From Gammaproteobacteria bacterium CG11_big_fil_rev_8_21_14_0_20_46_22 (lineage in GTDB: Bacteria; Pseudomonadota; Gammaproteobacteria; UBA12402): a stretch of 33,477 bases of DNA. Shown here piece after piece: positions 24,500 through 33,390 of this stretch (position 1 is the stretch's first letter; each line of letters starts with the position of its first letter). Location of the stretch: positions 3,678 through 37,154 of the forward strand of contig PCWT01000030.1 of assembly GCA_002796245.1 (NCBI GenBank), given 5' to 3'. The notes under the pieces are model-generated. The model made no database searches and had not been told where the DNA came from. It worked only from the letters and a program-made list of their open reading frames with translations. A program made the position numbers and the translations under genes.

Positions 24500-26014
24500 A
24501 TGAAATCCCTCAGCCCTTTAAAACCTTTAGTGTTAGGTTTGTTTACCGTGTCGTGTTTGAGCATGGGCGCTTCTGCGTTGGCCGCTGAGACAAGTTATTT
24601 TCCAGTGTTTGTTCAAGCTAATGCCCTGTCTGGCTTTCAATCTTTGAAAAAGACAACCGCTAGTGCCGTTAAAATAAATTTGCCCATCCATTATGATGTG
24701 AATTCTTTGAACGATGTTTGGGCCATCATCAAAGGCAACCATAACATTGAGCGTGTTTATCTTGATTCACAAAGCCCTTCTGTTCGTGCGGCAGTTTTTG
24801 ATAGTTATGTTTCAGGTGTTGCTCAGGGAACGATCACTGTGGCATCCACGTTTCCATTTACTCGGTTATCACAAGATGTTTTGCCTGCGTACGGTATTGC
24901 TGGCACCATTCATGTTAACTCTGCAGGTTACCGAACTATCTCCTTTGATTCTAAGAATGTACTTCGCGAGTTGTCAGCTGCGCACGTGAGTATTAAAGCG
25001 ATTGCTCGACTGGCTTCTAGGTTCGGCAAATCACCTTCAAGCTTAGCGAGGGAGGTGATCGATACCCAAAAAATGGCGGATAAAAAGCTTAACGGTAACA
25101 CCGAAAACTTTGTGGAAAACTTGACGCTTGATTCCTCTGATCACCGTTTGGTTCAAGATGTGCTTAGCTCTGTTAAACATCAAAAGGTCAATGTGGGCCT
25201 GCAATTTGAGAGCCGAGGCTTAAGCGCAGAAAATATTAATAGTGCAGTGGCTACACTTGGCTCTGGGGTGATTATCTCGATTGGTTTTTCTGAGCGAAAC
25301 GCTTTTGCAAGTAGGTCATGGTATGGGGCTTTAGATTTGGCTGAGAAAGCATCGTCTAATCTATTGGCTTACCGCAACACGGTTGCTTTGAGTGATTCAC
25401 AATTTGGTCAGCAGCTGGCTACGTTAAAGAAAGCCACCAAGCTTCAACACCTAGCTGTCAATCCAGCAACACCGCGCCAAGCCAGTCAATTGAAGGACTA
25501 CTTTGATAATGGCACGGGTCGATTGGTGAGCGTGGCAGTTGGCTTGCCGGTAGGGCTTTCAAATGCTTCTGCTGGTGGTGTCATGACAGCAGCTGCCAAT
25601 AGTGTCAAGCCCCGCGGGGACGTTGTGTTTATTCGTAAGTCTGCGGCAAAGTACTCGAGTGTGCTGCATGAGATTGCTAAAAAGCATCCAGGTAAACACA
25701 TTAGTACAGCAGATACTTGGAAACAATATCTTCACTATATAGAGAGTCCATTTTATTGCGCAACTGAAAGAACTTGTCCTGCTGATCGTTATATTGCGAA
25801 CAAAATACTACACGAGAACTCGTCAATAGCTAATATGCGCGCCTCTTCTCGTGATCCATATTTTCAAGCTAGAATCGCGACCGCTGAAGACTTTAGCAAA
25901 GACTCGCAGTTGAAAGCCGGAGATGTGACGGACGGGCAAACTATCTATAGGCTGCGCAGCCTTGAAACCTCAGTGAATACCTTAAGCGATAGCGCGAAGT
26001 CGGAAGATAATTAA
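24500..26014 (+). CDS. Secreted protein with three internal repeats, novel family (paralogue 1)
   Basis: I do not recognise a known family. The 504-residue protein has a signal peptide (residues 1-28, cleavage after ALA). Three segments of about 60 residues (55-115, 204-264, 293-350) share one pattern: hydrophobic strand, D/S-rich turn, amphipathic helix with spaced Leu, strand V-x-L, Ser-Pro/Ser-Ala turn, second helix, strand ending in I/V-Gly. This suggests a beta-alpha repeat fold. Residues 48-195 align with residues 52-198 of the next gene product, including PAYGI and a later RFGKSPSSLAREV segment. The last 90 residues (from PFYCATERTCPADRY) hold two Cys and look like a separate end domain. 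Likely periplasmic or exported. Own promoter; a terminator follows. Confidence 0.8.
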   Translation: MKSLSPLKPLVLGLFTVSCLSMGASALAAETSYFPVFVQANALSGFQSLKKTTASAVKINLPIHYDVNSLNDVWAIIKGNHNIERVYLDSQSPSVRAAVFDSYVSGVAQGTITVASTFPFTRLSQDVLPAYGIAGTIHVNSAGYRTISFDSKNVLRELSAAHVSIKAIARLASRFGKSPSSLAREVIDTQKMADKKLNGNTENFVENLTLDSSDHRLVQDVLSSVKHQKVNVGLQFESRGLSAENINSAVATLGSGVIISIGFSERNAFASRSWYGALDLAEKASSNLLAYRNTVALSDSQFGQQLATLKKATKLQHLAVNPATPRQASQLKDYFDNGTGRLVSVAVGLPVGLSNASAGGVMTAAANSVKPRGDVVFIRKSAAKYSSVLHEIAKKHPGKHISTADTWKQYLHYIESPFYCATERTCPADRYIANKILHENSSIANMRASSRDPYFQARIATAEDFSKDSQLKAGDVTDGQTIYRLRSLETSVNTLSDSAKSEDN

Positions 26015-26027
26015 GGCAGGGGTGTTG

Positions 26028-26056
26028 AAAAAAGCGCGCGGTTTCGCGCGCTTTTT
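26028..26056. terminator. Terminator after paralogue 1
   Basis: AAAAAGCGCGCG (26029-26040) and CGCGCGCTTTTT (26045-26056) pair perfectly over 12 bases around GTTT. The T run on the right serves the plus strand; the A run on the left would make it work on the minus strand too. Confidence 0.92.
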
Positions 26057-26083
26057 GCCCCAAGCGCCTAAAACGGCTATACT
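26055..26083 (+). promoter_or_regulatory. Probable promoter for the second secreted paralogue
   Basis: TTGCCC (26055-26060), 17 bases, TATACT (26078-26083). The -35 box starts on the last two bases of the preceding terminator. Start near 26090. Confidence 0.45.
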
Positions 26084-26118
26084 ATGAGCTTCTATAGGCT
26101 AGCAAGGATGCCTTGGGT

Positions 26119-27063
26119 ATGAACACTCACCGTTATCTTCTTTTTTCTTTTGTCATATCGGGCTTTTTTTGCCATGGCTTTGCTCATGCTTTGGCGCCCA
26201 TAGGCCATGGGCTTGATTTGTCTTGCTGGGGTTACAATAAGGCGCCGGTCGTACCTGCCAATGCAAAAGGCTTGAATGCCTTAAAAGCTACGCATGCTGA
26301 GCGTGTTGTGATTCATGTGGGAAAACATACGTCTTCTAAAGATTTAAGTGCGATGTTTAAAGCGGCTAAGCGCCAAGGTGTCAAAGGGGTTTGTTTGCAT
26401 GGCGCTAATTCTGCTTCGCAGGCGCGCAGTGTGGCCTGGGTGATTAATCATTTGTCTCAAAGTCAGAGCAAGGGGCCTGCGGTCTCCACACCGCTCACTC
26501 AAGCCGCAAAAACGGCGTTAAAAGCCTATGGCATACAAACTGCCGTTAATGGGAAGGGTAATAATGCGAGCGTGACACTCACCAGTCAGTCGGTAAAACA
26601 AGCTTTGAGCACAACTGCCGCCGACTCCGCGTCTCAGCAAGATTTAGGCAAGTTGATTAATATGTCACCGAAATCGGTGAGTGATGATGTGGCGCGGGCT
26701 CAACAAGCCGCGGTACAAGCGTCACCCGCGCCTGCTGAAAGTAGTACGGCAGAAGTGGCGCCTGCTTCTCAAAGCAGTAGTGCATCACAAGCGGCATCTA
26801 CGCCTTCAAAACCCCAGGTTCCTGTGCCGCCCAATTTTCCTGGGCCGGTAAACCCAGCGAGTTTTCAAAATGCTCATTCGTCACAAAACCCTGCAACAAA
26901 TCCCAATAATGTGCCGCCAAACAATCCGGCTGTAAATCCCAACGGACCACCAGCACAGCCAACAGATCCTTCGTCGCCGCCGCCTAGCTCCCTTTGTGCA
27001 CCTTGCACATCACCGCCGGCTAACCCGGCGATGCAGTCAACTTCGCGGCCTTTGTCGCTTTAA
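26119..27063 (+). CDS. Secreted protein, novel family, with Pro/Asn-rich tail (paralogue 2)
   Basis: The 314-residue protein has a signal peptide (about 1-26, cleavage after HALA). Residues 52-198 align with residues 48-195 of the upstream gene product: matching points are LNALKATHAERVVIHV versus QSLKKTTASAVKINL, PLTQAAKTALKAYGIQTAV versus PFTRLSQDVLPAYGIAGTI, and the helix ending INMSPKSVSDDVARAQQ versus FGKSPSSLAREVIDTQK. From about residue 200 the protein becomes Ala/Ser-rich and then Pro/Asn-rich (many NP, PP and PPNNP steps), an extended or surface-spanning tail with two Cys near the end. The ATG at 26119 follows AAGGA at 10 bases; an in-frame TTG 6 bases earlier is unlikely. The stop abuts the convergent glutamate-synthase-like gene. 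Confidence 0.8.
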   Translation: MNTHRYLLFSFVISGFFCHGFAHALAPIGHGLDLSCWGYNKAPVVPANAKGLNALKATHAERVVIHVGKHTSSKDLSAMFKAAKRQGVKGVCLHGANSASQARSVAWVINHLSQSQSKGPAVSTPLTQAAKTALKAYGIQTAVNGKGNNASVTLTSQSVKQALSTTAADSASQQDLGKLINMSPKSVSDDVARAQQAAVQASPAPAESSTAEVAPASQSSSASQAASTPSKPQVPVPPNFPGPVNPASFQNAHSSQNPATNPNNVPPNNPAVNPNGPPAQPTDPSSPPPSSLCAPCTSPPANPAMQSTSRPLSL

Positions 27064-28674
27064 TTAATAACCGCAGTACACAAACGCATCGGCGCGCGCG
27101 TAGCTCCAGCATTCTTTATAAAACTTCGGTAAATCATCGCTGCCATCCACCAATTGGTTTTCGCGCAATTGTTCGTAGGCTTCGTTGTAGTGCAAGGCTT
27201 TGGCGTCGGCCACACGGCGATAAATGTGGTGCGGCTTAAGCTGTGAGGGGTTTTCTACGCCGCAGGCACCGATCACTTCTAAGAAACTTTCGAGTGTGGC
27301 GTCATGGAAATTTCTCACATGCGGACCTTTAGTGCTAATACTGATCGCACGGTAATGCACCGGGTCTTGTGAGGTGATACCGGTTGGGCAATCATTTTTA
27401 TTGCAACGACGCGATTGTAAACAACCCAGTGCTAACATCATGCCGCGCGCAGAGTTGCACACATCGGCACCCAGGGCGATTTTCGACGCCATGTCAAAAC
27501 CTGAAATGATTTTACCGCTGGCGATTACGCGAACTTTGTCGCGCACACCAATGCCTTCAAGGCAATTGTTCACAAAAATAATGCCTTCGTTTAGCGGTGT
27601 ACCCAAGCGGTTGGTGAACTCCACCGGTGCTGCACCGGTACCACCTTCGGCACCGTCAACCGTGATAAAGTCAGGTAAAATACCGGTCGAAAGCATCGCT
27701 TTACAAATGCCCATAAACTCAGACGGTGAGCCAATACACAACTTGAAGCCCACGGGTTTGCCGCCACACATTTCACGCAGTTGTTGTAGCCATTTTAGCA
27801 AGCCCTCGGGTGTACTAAAGGTGCTGTGTGCCGCGGGCGATAGGCAATCTTGGCCCATGGGCACATTACGAATCTCTGAAATTTCTTTGGTGATTTTGGC
27901 TGCGGGCAATAAGCCACCGTGAGAAGGCTTAGCGCCTTGCGACAGTTTAATTTCAACCATTTTTACGACATCAAGGTTCGCTTTTTCTTTAAATTTTTCA
28001 GCGTCAAATCCACCTTCAGGGGTACGGCAGCCAAAGTAGGCCGTGCCAATTTGAAACACAATATCGCCGCCTTCCATTAAATGATAACGCGATAAGCCAC
28101 CCTCGCCGGTGTTGTGGTAAAAATTACCCAGCTTCGCACCCAGGTTGAGTGCGCGCACAGCGGTGCGGCTCAAGGCGCCGTAACTCATGGCTGAGATATT
28201 TAAGCGTGAAGCGGAGTACGGTTTTTTACAGTCCGGGCCACCAATACTGATGCGCGAAAAGGCTTTATCAACCACTTTGGGTGCTAAGGAGTGCGCCATC
28301 CACTCATAACCGACGGCATCCACGTCATGTTGTGTACCAAAGGGCAGGGTGTCCAAGGTTTTGGTGGCGCGCTCATAGACCAGCTCGCGTTGTTCACGGC
28401 TAAATGGGCGTTCGCTGGTGTTGCTGGCGATAAAGTATTGCTGAATCATGGGGCGGATGCTGGTCAAAATATAGCGCCAGTGAGCCCAAATCGGGTATAC
28501 ACGCAAGACATTGCGCTGGGTTTGGAATAAATCGTAGACACCGACCAGAAACAAGGGCGCGAAGAGTATTAAAAAATACAAAGTCCATAGCCAGAAAAAC
28601 GACAGGGCAATGGTGGCGGCTAAGCCCAATGTGACGATAATAAACACACCGTTGCGAAGAAAAAAGGCACCCAT
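27064..28674 (-). CDS. FMN-binding glutamate-synthase-family protein
   Basis: The 536-residue protein starts with one or two membrane segments (residues about 1-45) and then has the central FMN domain of glutamate synthase. Visible landmarks are SAMSYGALSRTAVRALNLGAKLGNFYHNTGEGGLS, the FMN-barrel segment DFITVDGAEGGTGAAPVEF, VIASGKIISGFDMA, and the Cys cluster CLQSRRCNKNDCPTG that corresponds to the 3Fe-4S site. It lacks the amidotransferase and the C-terminal GXGXG domains, so it is not a full GltB. The substrate and partner are unknown. I use the ATG at 28674, with AAGGA 8 bases upstream; the ATG at 28683 overlaps that binding site. It is convergent with paralogue 2 with no gap and divergent from pepP. 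Confidence 0.9.
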   Translation of the reverse strand: MGAFFLRNGVFIIVTLGLAATIALSFFWLWTLYFLILFAPLFLVGVYDLFQTQRNVLRVYPIWAHWRYILTSIRPMIQQYFIASNTSERPFSREQRELVYERATKTLDTLPFGTQHDVDAVGYEWMAHSLAPKVVDKAFSRISIGGPDCKKPYSASRLNISAMSYGALSRTAVRALNLGAKLGNFYHNTGEGGLSRYHLMEGGDIVFQIGTAYFGCRTPEGGFDAEKFKEKANLDVVKMVEIKLSQGAKPSHGGLLPAAKITKEISEIRNVPMGQDCLSPAAHSTFSTPEGLLKWLQQLREMCGGKPVGFKLCIGSPSEFMGICKAMLSTGILPDFITVDGAEGGTGAAPVEFTNRLGTPLNEGIIFVNNCLEGIGVRDKVRVIASGKIISGFDMASKIALGADVCNSARGMMLALGCLQSRRCNKNDCPTGITSQDPVHYRAISISTKGPHVRNFHDATLESFLEVIGACGVENPSQLKPHHIYRRVADAKALHYNEAYEQLRENQLVDGSDDLPKFYKECWSYARADAFVYCGY

Positions 28675-28751
28675 GATTGACATCCTTGATACTAATAACA
28701 GGCCCTGATTATGGCAAGGAATAAACGCTCACGCAAACCGATCCTAAAACT

Positions 28752-28780
28752 TTGTAAGTCGACTTAAAAACCCGTAGAAT
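28752..28780 (+). promoter_or_regulatory. Sigma-70-type promoter for pepP
   Basis: TTGTAA (28752-28757), 17 bases, TAGAAT (28775-28780). Start near 28787, about 28 bases before the pepP ATG, which has GGAAG 6 bases upstream. Confidence 0.55.
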
Positions 28781-28814
28781 ACCCCGCTTATAGAAATAAG
28801 GATGGAAGCTTCCT

Positions 28815-30125
28815 ATGATCACTCAACAAGAGCACCAGGCACGACGCCAACGACTTTTTGACCAAATGGAACCCAATACGGTCGCCGTTTTCCCTGCCGC
28901 ACCGGAATACCCGTTAACGCTTGATCACGCGGTGGCTTTTTCGCAAGACAATGATTTTTTGTATTTGACGGGCTTTCCTGAAACACAGGCTGTCGCTGTT
29001 TTGGTGAAAGATGATGAGGGTTGTCGCTATGTGTTGTTCAACCGCATCAAAGACAAAGAAGCTGAAATTTGGGTGGGTGACCGTGTCGGCCAAGAAGGCG
29101 CCTGTTCGCACTATTTAGCAGACGAGGCGCATCCCATTGCTGAGCTAACTGAAAAGTTGCCGCATTATCTAAAAGATAAAAGTGCTTTGTACTACACCTT
29201 GGGGCGTTACGAAGGTTTTGATCAAACGATCCGCCAAGCCTTGAATGATGTGCGCACACGTGTGCGTGGTGGCGTGAAAGTGCCCGTGCAAATCATCAAT
29301 GTTGAATCGATGGTATTTGAAATGCGCTTGGTTAAATCTGACGCTGAGCTTGCGATTCTTAGAAAAGCGGCGGAAATTTCTGCTGCGGCGCACGTGCGTG
29401 TGATGAAAGCTTGCCAAGCCGGTAAGAATGAATACGAGTTAGCGGCAGAGTTGGTGTATGAGTTTTTACGTCACGGTTGTCAAGGCGAAGCCTATGGCTC
29501 TATCGTTGGCGGCGGTAAAAATGCTTGCGTACTGCATTACGAAAAAAATGATTCGGTGTTAAATGATGGCGAGATGTTGCTGGTGGATGCTGGCGCGCGT
29601 TACCACCATTACTGTGCCGACATTACGCGTACCTTCCCCATCAACGGTAAATTCAGCTCAGAACAGCGTGATTTATACCAAGTTGTGTTAAACGCTCAGC
29701 TGAAATCTATCGAAGCGATCAAAGCCGGCCAGCCGTGGAATGTGATGAGCGATGCGGCGGCGTTGGCGATCACCGAAGGTTTGGTGGATCTGAAAATCTT
29801 AAAAGGCTGCCCGAAAACCTTGTTCGAACAGCAAGCCTATGCGCCGTACTATATGCACAGAATCGGTCACTGGTTAGGTATGGATGTGCATGATGTGGGT
29901 TACTATAAAGTCGATGGTCAATGGCGCAATTTGCAAGCCGGTATGATGACCACGATCGAACCTGGTTTGTATTTCCGCCAAGGCGATGACTCTGTGCACA
30001 AGCGCTGGTGGAATATGGGCGTGCGTATTGAAGACGATATCTTAATCACGGATAAAGGTTACGATGTGTTTTCACACGGCGCGCCAAAAACGGTGGAAGA
30101 AATCGAAGCGATTATGCAAGGCTGA
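28815..30125 (+). CDS. pepP: Xaa-Pro aminopeptidase P
   Basis: PepP removes N-terminal residues that precede proline. The 436-residue length matches E. coli PepP (441). The dimetal ligands of the pita-bread fold are all present: D258, D269, H352, E382 and E406, with spacing equal or nearly equal to E. coli (260, 271, 354, 383, 406). The segment HRIGHWLGMDVHDVG and TTIEPGLYF are family hallmarks, and the N-terminal domain (residues 1-170) carries FLYLTGFPET. In E. coli pepP sits in ygfB-pepP-ubiH-ubiI next to zapA; here zapA is 18 kb away and ygfB is not seen. ubiH follows, but a 205-base gap with a palindromic element separates them. Confidence 0.97.
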   Translation: MITQQEHQARRQRLFDQMEPNTVAVFPAAPEYPLTLDHAVAFSQDNDFLYLTGFPETQAVAVLVKDDEGCRYVLFNRIKDKEAEIWVGDRVGQEGACSHYLADEAHPIAELTEKLPHYLKDKSALYYTLGRYEGFDQTIRQALNDVRTRVRGGVKVPVQIINVESMVFEMRLVKSDAELAILRKAAEISAAAHVRVMKACQAGKNEYELAAELVYEFLRHGCQGEAYGSIVGGGKNACVLHYEKNDSVLNDGEMLLVDAGARYHHYCADITRTFPINGKFSSEQRDLYQVVLNAQLKSIEAIKAGQPWNVMSDAAALAITEGLVDLKILKGCPKTLFEQQAYAPYYMHRIGHWLGMDVHDVGYYKVDGQWRNLQAGMMTTIEPGLYFRQGDDSVHKRWWNMGVRIEDDILITDKGYDVFSHGAPKTVEEIEAIMQG

Positions 30126-30171
30126 TTGCTTTGATGCGTTCACTAGAGCGGCATCATGACGTTTTTTTAAG

Positions 30172-30297
30172 CGCCTAGCCAAAGGTGTTTTAGGTGTTGT
30201 GTTTCGAGGCTGTGCGAGGCAGGAAGCCGAGCCCAGAGCGTACAGGGATGTATTTACAGCGTCCTCGAAAGGCAACACCTAACACACTGGCTAGGCG
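30172..30297. repeat. Long imperfect inverted repeat between pepP and ubiH
   Basis: Three blocks pair in order: CGCCTAGCCA (30172-30181) with TGGCTAGGCG (30288-30297), TTAGGTGTTG (30190-30199) with CAACACCTAA (30273-30282), TTTCGAGG (30202-30209) with CCTCGAAA (30263-30270). The 53-base centre (30210-30262) contains GGC-x-GGAAGCC and a GTACAGGGATGTATTTACAG stretch. It can form a stem of about 28 paired bases. It has the look of a small miniature mobile or intergenic palindromic element. I see no coding in it. Confidence 0.75.
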
Positions 30298-30330
30298 TGC
30301 TAACTGCGAATCCACTTCTAAAGGTTGTCA

Positions 30331-31536
30331 ATGAGCAACACCTATTACGACATCACTATCGTCGGCGCGGGTTTAACCGGCGCGCTGTTCGCCTTATTGC
30401 TCGATCAACACAATATCCCGTTTGCACTCATCGATGCCAAAGCGGCCAAACCTTGGCCTGCGGATAAACCCGGTAAAGCTTTAGCGCTATCGGATACCAG
30501 TGTCACCTTATTAAAACACTTGGGCTTGTGGGAGGCTTTGCGTGAAAAAGCGGTGGCGATTAACACCGTGCACGTGTCAGAAGCCGGCCGCTTTGGCGCG
30601 GTGCGCATGCAGGCCAAAGACGCTGGGCTTGACGCCTTGGGCTACGTGATCAATGAAGCGGATGTGTGGGCGGTGGTTTCAGCGGCGTTGGCAACATTAA
30701 ATGCCACCGTGTTTCGCCCGGCCACGGTGACAGCAATCGCACCGAATGAGACGGGTCATGTTTTAACCTTGCACACTGACAATGGCGATCAAACCTTAAA
30801 CGCTGCGCTGGTGATTGCGGCCGATGGTGTGAGCTCACCTTTGCGCGCTTTATCACACATTGGCGTGGACGAAAAAGATTATCACGAGCAAGCTTTGGTG
30901 ACGCGCATTACGATTAGTGGTGATCATCACAACGTGGCGTATGAGCGCTTTAGTGAAAAAGGCACGCTGGCGCTCATGCCGCAACGTGGTAACGAGATCG
31001 CTTTAATTATTACCGCTTCAAACGAGCGTATTGAACACTGGCAAGCCTTGAGTGACGCCGAGTTTTTGCGCGAAGTGCAGCGTTTATCCGGCTATCGCTT
31101 GGGTGAAATGCTCTCTAAAACCGCAAGCTTATGCTTTCCGCTCAAAAGTATTGTGGCCAAAGAGCAGGCCCGCCCCGGGTTAATTTTATTGGGCGCTTCT
31201 GCACATTTTTTCCACCCCGCGGCTGCGCAGGGCTTAAATTTAAGCCTGCGTGAGGCGGCGCTTTTGTTGGATTTGATCCACTCAAGCCGCAAGCAAGGCG
31301 AGCCCTTATGCAGCCAAACCTTAAGCGATGACTACAGCCGTTTGGCGGCGACCATTCAAGCACCGGTGATCGATATGACTGAATCTATCGTCAAGCGCTT
31401 TCACCACTCCCCAGGCCTCGTGCGACACGCTGGCCTGTTGGCTGTCTCGTATCTGCCTTTTTTGCAAAAAAAGTTTGAAACCACAGGCTTGGGCTTGCAA
31501 GGCTACTTGGCCAAGGTGTTGCGTCACAAGCCTTAG
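30331..31536 (+). CDS. ubiH: FAD-dependent ubiquinone hydroxylase UbiH
   Basis: UbiH is a flavin monooxygenase of ubiquinone synthesis (in E. coli it hydroxylates the C4 position). The 401-residue protein has the FAD motif VGAGLTGALFALLL near residues 11-24, the conserved DG motif ALVIAADGVSSPLRAL, and the second FAD segment GASAHFFHPAAAQGLNLSLREA. In that last motif Ser stands where family members usually have Asn or Asp before AH. It is UbiH rather than UbiF or UbiI mainly because it follows pepP. The ATG at 30331 has AAGG 6 bases upstream; an in-frame TTG 6 bases earlier is not needed. trxA starts 47 bases after the stop. Confidence 0.88.
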   Translation: MSNTYYDITIVGAGLTGALFALLLDQHNIPFALIDAKAAKPWPADKPGKALALSDTSVTLLKHLGLWEALREKAVAINTVHVSEAGRFGAVRMQAKDAGLDALGYVINEADVWAVVSAALATLNATVFRPATVTAIAPNETGHVLTLHTDNGDQTLNAALVIAADGVSSPLRALSHIGVDEKDYHEQALVTRITISGDHHNVAYERFSEKGTLALMPQRGNEIALIITASNERIEHWQALSDAEFLREVQRLSGYRLGEMLSKTASLCFPLKSIVAKEQARPGLILLGASAHFFHPAAAQGLNLSLREAALLLDLIHSSRKQGEPLCSQTLSDDYSRLAATIQAPVIDMTESIVKRFHHSPGLVRHAGLLAVSYLPFLQKKFETTGLGLQGYLAKVLRHKP

Positions 31537-31583
31537 GTGAGTAAGATGGGCTCTGCGCATTAACGCATAAAGAGGATAAAACC

Positions 31584-31907
31584 ATGAGCGATTTAAAAGC
31601 GATGACGGATGCACAATTTGACGCCGAGGTGTTGAATGCCGACGGTCCTGTGTTGGTGGACTTTTGGGCAGAATGGTGCGGCCCTTGCCGTATGCTAACG
31701 CCAGTGCTTGAGCAAGTGGCGGGTGAATACGCCGGCAAGCTTACGATTTACAAAATCAATGTGGATGACAATAGCGAAACACCGGCCAAGTTTGGTGTGC
31801 GCGGTATCCCCACCATGATTCTTTTCAAAGACGGCGAAGCCAAAGCCACGAAAGTCGGCGCTTTGTCTAAAGCGCAGCTGACTGAGTGGATCGACGAGCA
31901 GCTGTAA
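31584..31907 (+). CDS. trxA: Thioredoxin 1
   Basis: This cytoplasmic disulfide reductase donates electrons to ribonucleotide reductase and others. The 107-residue protein has the active site W31-C32-G33-P34-C35 in [12 protein letters not shown] and the cis-Pro loop RGIPTM, both exact for the family. The ATG follows AGAGGA. A strong terminator stands 20 bases after the stop, and rho comes next. The trxA-rho order is the same as in E. coli. Confidence 0.98.
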   Translation: MSDLKAMTDAQFDAEVLNADGPVLVDFWAEWCGPCRMLTPVLEQVAGEYAGKLTIYKINVDDNSETPAKFGVRGIPTMILFKDGEAKATKVGALSKAQLTEWIDEQL

Positions 31908-31926
31908 ACGCTCACTTGCGATCACA

Positions 31927-31951
31927 ACGGGGCCTGGGGCCCCGTTTTTTT
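31927..31951 (+). terminator. Rho-independent terminator of trxA
   Basis: ACGGGGCC (31927-31934) pairs with GGCCCCGT (31938-31945) around a TGG loop and is followed by T7. Confidence 0.95.
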
Positions 31952-31982
31952 ATCGAAAAACACTGGCTTTTCTTCTGGCTTG

Positions 31983-31991
31983 TGGTACATT
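31983..31991 (+). promoter_or_regulatory. Possible extended -10 promoter of rho
   Basis: TG-G-TACATT (31983-31991) fits an extended -10 box. The -35 region is poor. It would give a leader of about 65 bases before the rho ATG at 32065. No leader peptide gene like E. coli rhoL is obvious in the 113 bases between the trxA terminator and rho. Confidence 0.3.
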
Positions 31992-32064
31992 GACGTTCAG
32001 CAGCGAGCCCGCTGTTGCTCAACCTTTAATCCTAATAACTTATCCAATAAGAGACAAAATCATT

Positions 32065-33321
32065 ATGAATCTCACAGAGTTAAAGCTCAAAACCGCCGAT
32101 CAATTGATGGAAATTGCCAATGAGAAAGGCCTAGAAAACATGGGTCGTGCGCGCAAGCAAGACATTATCTTCGCGATTTTAAAAGCGCATGCAGATTCGG
32201 GCGAAGACATTTTTGGCGATGGTGTCTTAGAGATTTTGCAAGACGGTTTTGGCTTTTTGCGTTCCTCCACGGGTTCATACATGGCAGGCCCTGCCGATAT
32301 TTATGTTTCACCCAGCCAAATCCGACGTTTTGGTTTGCGCACCGGTGACACGGTATCCGGTAAAATTCGCCCGCCTAAAGAAGGCGAGCGTTATTTTGCG
32401 TTGTTGAAAGTCGGTGAAATCAACTTTGAAAAGCCGGAAAACGCGAAAAGCAAAGTATTATTTGAAAACTTAACGCCGATTTTCCCGAAAGAGCGCTTGT
32501 TCATGCAGCGCGGTAACGGTAGCACGGAAGACATTACCTCTCGTGTGATCGATTTGGTCGCACCCTTTGGTAAAGGCCAGCGTGGTTTGATCGTATCACC
32601 ACCGAAAGCCGGTAAAACCATGATGCTACAAAACATCGCACACGCGATTGAAGCCAATAACCCGGATGCGGACTTGATCGTACTGTTGATCGACGAGCGC
32701 CCAGAAGAGGTGACGGAAATGGAGCGCACCGTGCGCGGCGAAGTGGTCGCGTCAACCTTTGACGAGCCGGCCACACGCCATATCCAAGTGGCTGAAATGG
32801 TGATTGAAAAAGCCAAGCGCTTGGTCGAGCACAAACGTGATGTGATCATTCTTTTAGATTCCATCACCCGTTTAGCGCGCGCATACAATACGGCTGTGCC
32901 GGCTTCAGGTAAGGTTTTAACGGGTGGTGTGGATGCGAACGCATTGCAACGTCCTAAGCGTTTCTTTGGCGCTGCACGTAACATCGAAGAAGGCGGCAGC
33001 TTGACGATTTTGGCTACAGCTTTGATCGACACCGGTTCGAAAATGGACGAGGTGATCTTCGAAGAATTTAAAGGTACGGGTAATATGGAGCTTCATTTGG
33101 ATCGCCGTATTGCTGAAAAACGTGTGTACCCTGCGATCAATATCAATCGTTCAGGTACGCGTCGTGAAGAGTTGCTCACGAAAGCCGATGAGCTTCAAAA
33201 AATGTGGATTCTTCGTAAGATTCTTCACCCGATGGATGAAATCGCTGCGATGGAATTCTTGATCGATCGTTTGAAAGCGACCAAAACAAACGATGAATTT
33301 TTTGATTCGATGAGGAAATAA
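32065..33321 (+). CDS. rho: Transcription termination factor Rho
   Basis: Rho is the hexameric RNA-dependent ATPase that ends transcription at C-rich unstructured RNA. The 418-residue length equals E. coli Rho (419). The N-terminal RNA-binding domain has the RNP1-like GFGFLR (61-66). Walker A is SPPKAGKT (178-185), at the same residue numbers as in E. coli. Walker B is [13 protein letters not shown], and the Q-loop/R-loop region [23 protein letters not shown] and the C-terminal [11 protein letters not shown] are unchanged. I use the ATG at 32065, aligned with the family start MNLTELK; a further 25 in-frame codons upstream from a TTG at 31990 are not conserved. Two hairpin repeats follow the stop. 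Confidence 0.98.
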   Translation: MNLTELKLKTADQLMEIANEKGLENMGRARKQDIIFAILKAHADSGEDIFGDGVLEILQDGFGFLRSSTGSYMAGPADIYVSPSQIRRFGLRTGDTVSGKIRPPKEGERYFALLKVGEINFEKPENAKSKVLFENLTPIFPKERLFMQRGNGSTEDITSRVIDLVAPFGKGQRGLIVSPPKAGKTMMLQNIAHAIEANNPDADLIVLLIDERPEEVTEMERTVRGEVVASTFDEPATRHIQVAEMVIEKAKRLVEHKRDVIILLDSITRLARAYNTAVPASGKVLTGGVDANALQRPKRFFGAARNIEEGGSLTILATALIDTGSKMDEVIFEEFKGTGNMELHLDRRIAEKRVYPAININRSGTRREELLTKADELQKMWILRKILHPMDEIAAMEFLIDRLKATKTNDEFFDSMRK

Positions 33322-33349
33322 TACCTGCCATCGTCTGAAGGTGTAGCCT

Positions 33350-33380
33350 GGGTTGAAATGCGAAGCATTGATAACCCGGG
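33350..33380. repeat. 31-nt hairpin repeat, unit 2
   Basis: The unit starts GGGTTGA, ends GATAACCCGGG, and has an inner stem AATGC/GCATT around GAA. It lies 28 bases after the rho stop and is preceded by GTAGCCTG. It may also help end rho transcription, although no T run longer than three follows. Confidence 0.8.
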
Positions 33381-33390
33381 TTTAAATTCT

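Noticed and set aside
27374-27922. Open frame of 182 codons antisense to the glutamate-synthase-like gene
   Set aside because: It lies wholly inside the conserved FMN domain gene and shows no protein-like pattern.
31990-32064. In-frame extension of Rho, or a rhoL-like leader peptide
   Set aside because: It starts at a TTG, is not conserved in Rho, and has no stop of its own before the rho ATG.
32391-33032. Long antisense open frame (213 codons) inside rho
   Set aside because: It is a shadow of the highly conserved rho frame; its Arg/Ser/Pro-rich translation has no family features.
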